A program made the position numbers and the translations under genes. From the NCBI GenBank assembly GCA_040766885.1, contig JAXGPP010000001.1, positions 434,001-498,000 of the forward strand: a DNA stretch of 64,000 bases, read 5' to 3'. Shown piece after piece: positions 63,642 through 64,000 of the stretch. Below the pieces are notes generated by a model that worked only from the letters and a program-made list of their open reading frames with translations, was not told where the DNA came from and did no database searches. The DNA comes from JAXGPP01 sp040766885. GTDB taxonomy: Bacteria; Planctomycetota; Planctomycetia; Pirellulales; Thermoguttaceae. Each line of letters opens with the position of its first letter. The first letter of the stretch is position 1.

Positions 63642-63914
63642 TCACCAGGTCCGTGCGCGCCGATTTGCGGAGGCCACGTAAATGGCGAGCACAACGATGG
63701 CTCCCAGGATCGACATGATCCAGTTCGAGGCCTGCAAAGGCTCGCCGCCGGTGAATATCCAGGCGATGAATCCACCGACAAACGAGCCGATGACTCCCAG
63801 GATCATCGTCGCCACGATGCCAATGGGCTGGCGGCCGGGAACCAGCAAACGCGCAATGGCGCCGGCAATCAAACCGAACAGGGCCCACGCCACGATGGCA
63901 GCAACAGTCTCCAT
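63642..63914 (-). CDS. GlsB/YeaQ/YmgE family membrane protein
   Basis: 90 residues, ATG at 63914 with GAAGGAGGGA upstream. Same fold and length as the gene at 38074-38349: three helices with glycine zippers (VAWALFGLIAGAIARLLVPG, MILGVIGSFVGGFIAWIFTG, IMSILGAIVVLAIYVASANR). Paralogue, here with an intact ribosome site. Transglycosylase-associated stress protein family; precise role unknown. Confidence 0.9.
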   Translation of the reverse strand: METVAAIVAWALFGLIAGAIARLLVPGRQPIGIVATMILGVIGSFVGGFIAWIFTGGEPLQASNWIMSILGAIVVLAIYVASANRRARTW

Positions 63915-64000
63915 AAGTCCCTCCTTCAGTCGTGCAGGATAGGCTCGCAGCCCATCGATCAGGATGTGTCTCGGTACGCGAGTGCCGGCACGGATGTGCC
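63915..64000. other. Upstream edge of the window
   Basis: Leader of the glsB-type gene with its ribosome site; nothing else identified. Confidence 0.3.

Noticed and set aside
1..64000. CRISPR arrays, tRNA or rRNA genes, phage genes, integrase with att sites
   Set aside because: No regularly spaced repeats, T-loop motifs, rRNA-like blocks or recombinase motifs were found by reading.

Overview
The window reads as one stretch of a GC-rich bacterial chromosome, most likely from the phylum Planctomycetota and probably near Pirellulales (inference from gene content, not phylogeny). Pointers are secreted PQQ-like propellers, a Tat-exported Gfo/Idh/MocA oxidoreductase, a DUF4838 protein, a formylmethanofuran dehydrogenase subunit C gene, two csrA-type genes, a very cysteine-rich exported protein and many secreted glycoside hydrolases. 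I found no rRNA, tRNA, CRISPR array or phage structural gene.

Layout. 1-6.1 kb (minus): a three-gene, probably rhamnoside-degrading operon (Gfo/Idh/MocA, GH106-like rhamnosidase, CBM9-like protein cut by the window edge) behind a promoter whose spacer is filled by a perfect inverted repeat. 6.2-13.2 kb (minus): an accessory island with a planctomycete orphan, an AbiEii-like nucleotidyltransferase, a frameshifted methyltransferase, a DUF2726 protein, several unknowns and a VapB-like gene followed by a truncated PIN toxin. Two copies of a roughly 260-285 bp dispersed repeat here carry a promoter that points into the next gene. 13.5-24 kb: a GH5-like hydrolase, a PQQ-like propeller, a cupin, the Cys-rich protein and a 1304-residue exported protein. 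24-26 kb (minus): fhcC, a DUF456 protein and csrA. 26.5-38 kb (plus): DUF4838 protein, acetyl-xylan-esterase-like hydrolase, MazG-type pyrophosphohydrolase, a GH5-ThuA fusion and two tandem propeller-like proteins. 38-43.1 kb: two insertion sequences with defined ends. The IS1634-type element sits between the Shine-Dalgarno sequence and start codon of a glsB-type gene; the IS701-type element splits an unknown gene. 43-49 kb: lipoprotein, AraC regulator, a PIG-L deacetylase plus NagB-like isomerase operon, a Gfo/Idh/MocA oxidoreductase and a UroD-like protein. 49-52.5 kb (minus): a sodium:solute symporter, tiny membrane protein and GH9 cellulase operon, with the GH9 gene frameshifted. 52.6-64 kb: a CsrA-receiver fusion, pncB-nadE, an NfeD/ClpP-class membrane protease, a propeller, a CbiX-like chelatase, a Prc-type protease and a second glsB.

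How it fits together: much of the window serves extracellular polysaccharide breakdown (GH106, GH5, GH9, esterase, DUF4838) and use of the released sugars (oxidoreductases, deacetylase and isomerase, symporter). The rest is ordinary housekeeping (NAD salvage and synthesis, tetrapyrrole metal insertion, envelope proteolysis) and mobile or decaying DNA. The most unusual gene is the fusion at 52624-53400: an RNA-binding CsrA domain, an H-box-like helical segment and a complete phosphoreceiver domain in one chain. Three genes carry single-base frame breaks, so either recent decay or base-level sequence errors should be kept in mind.
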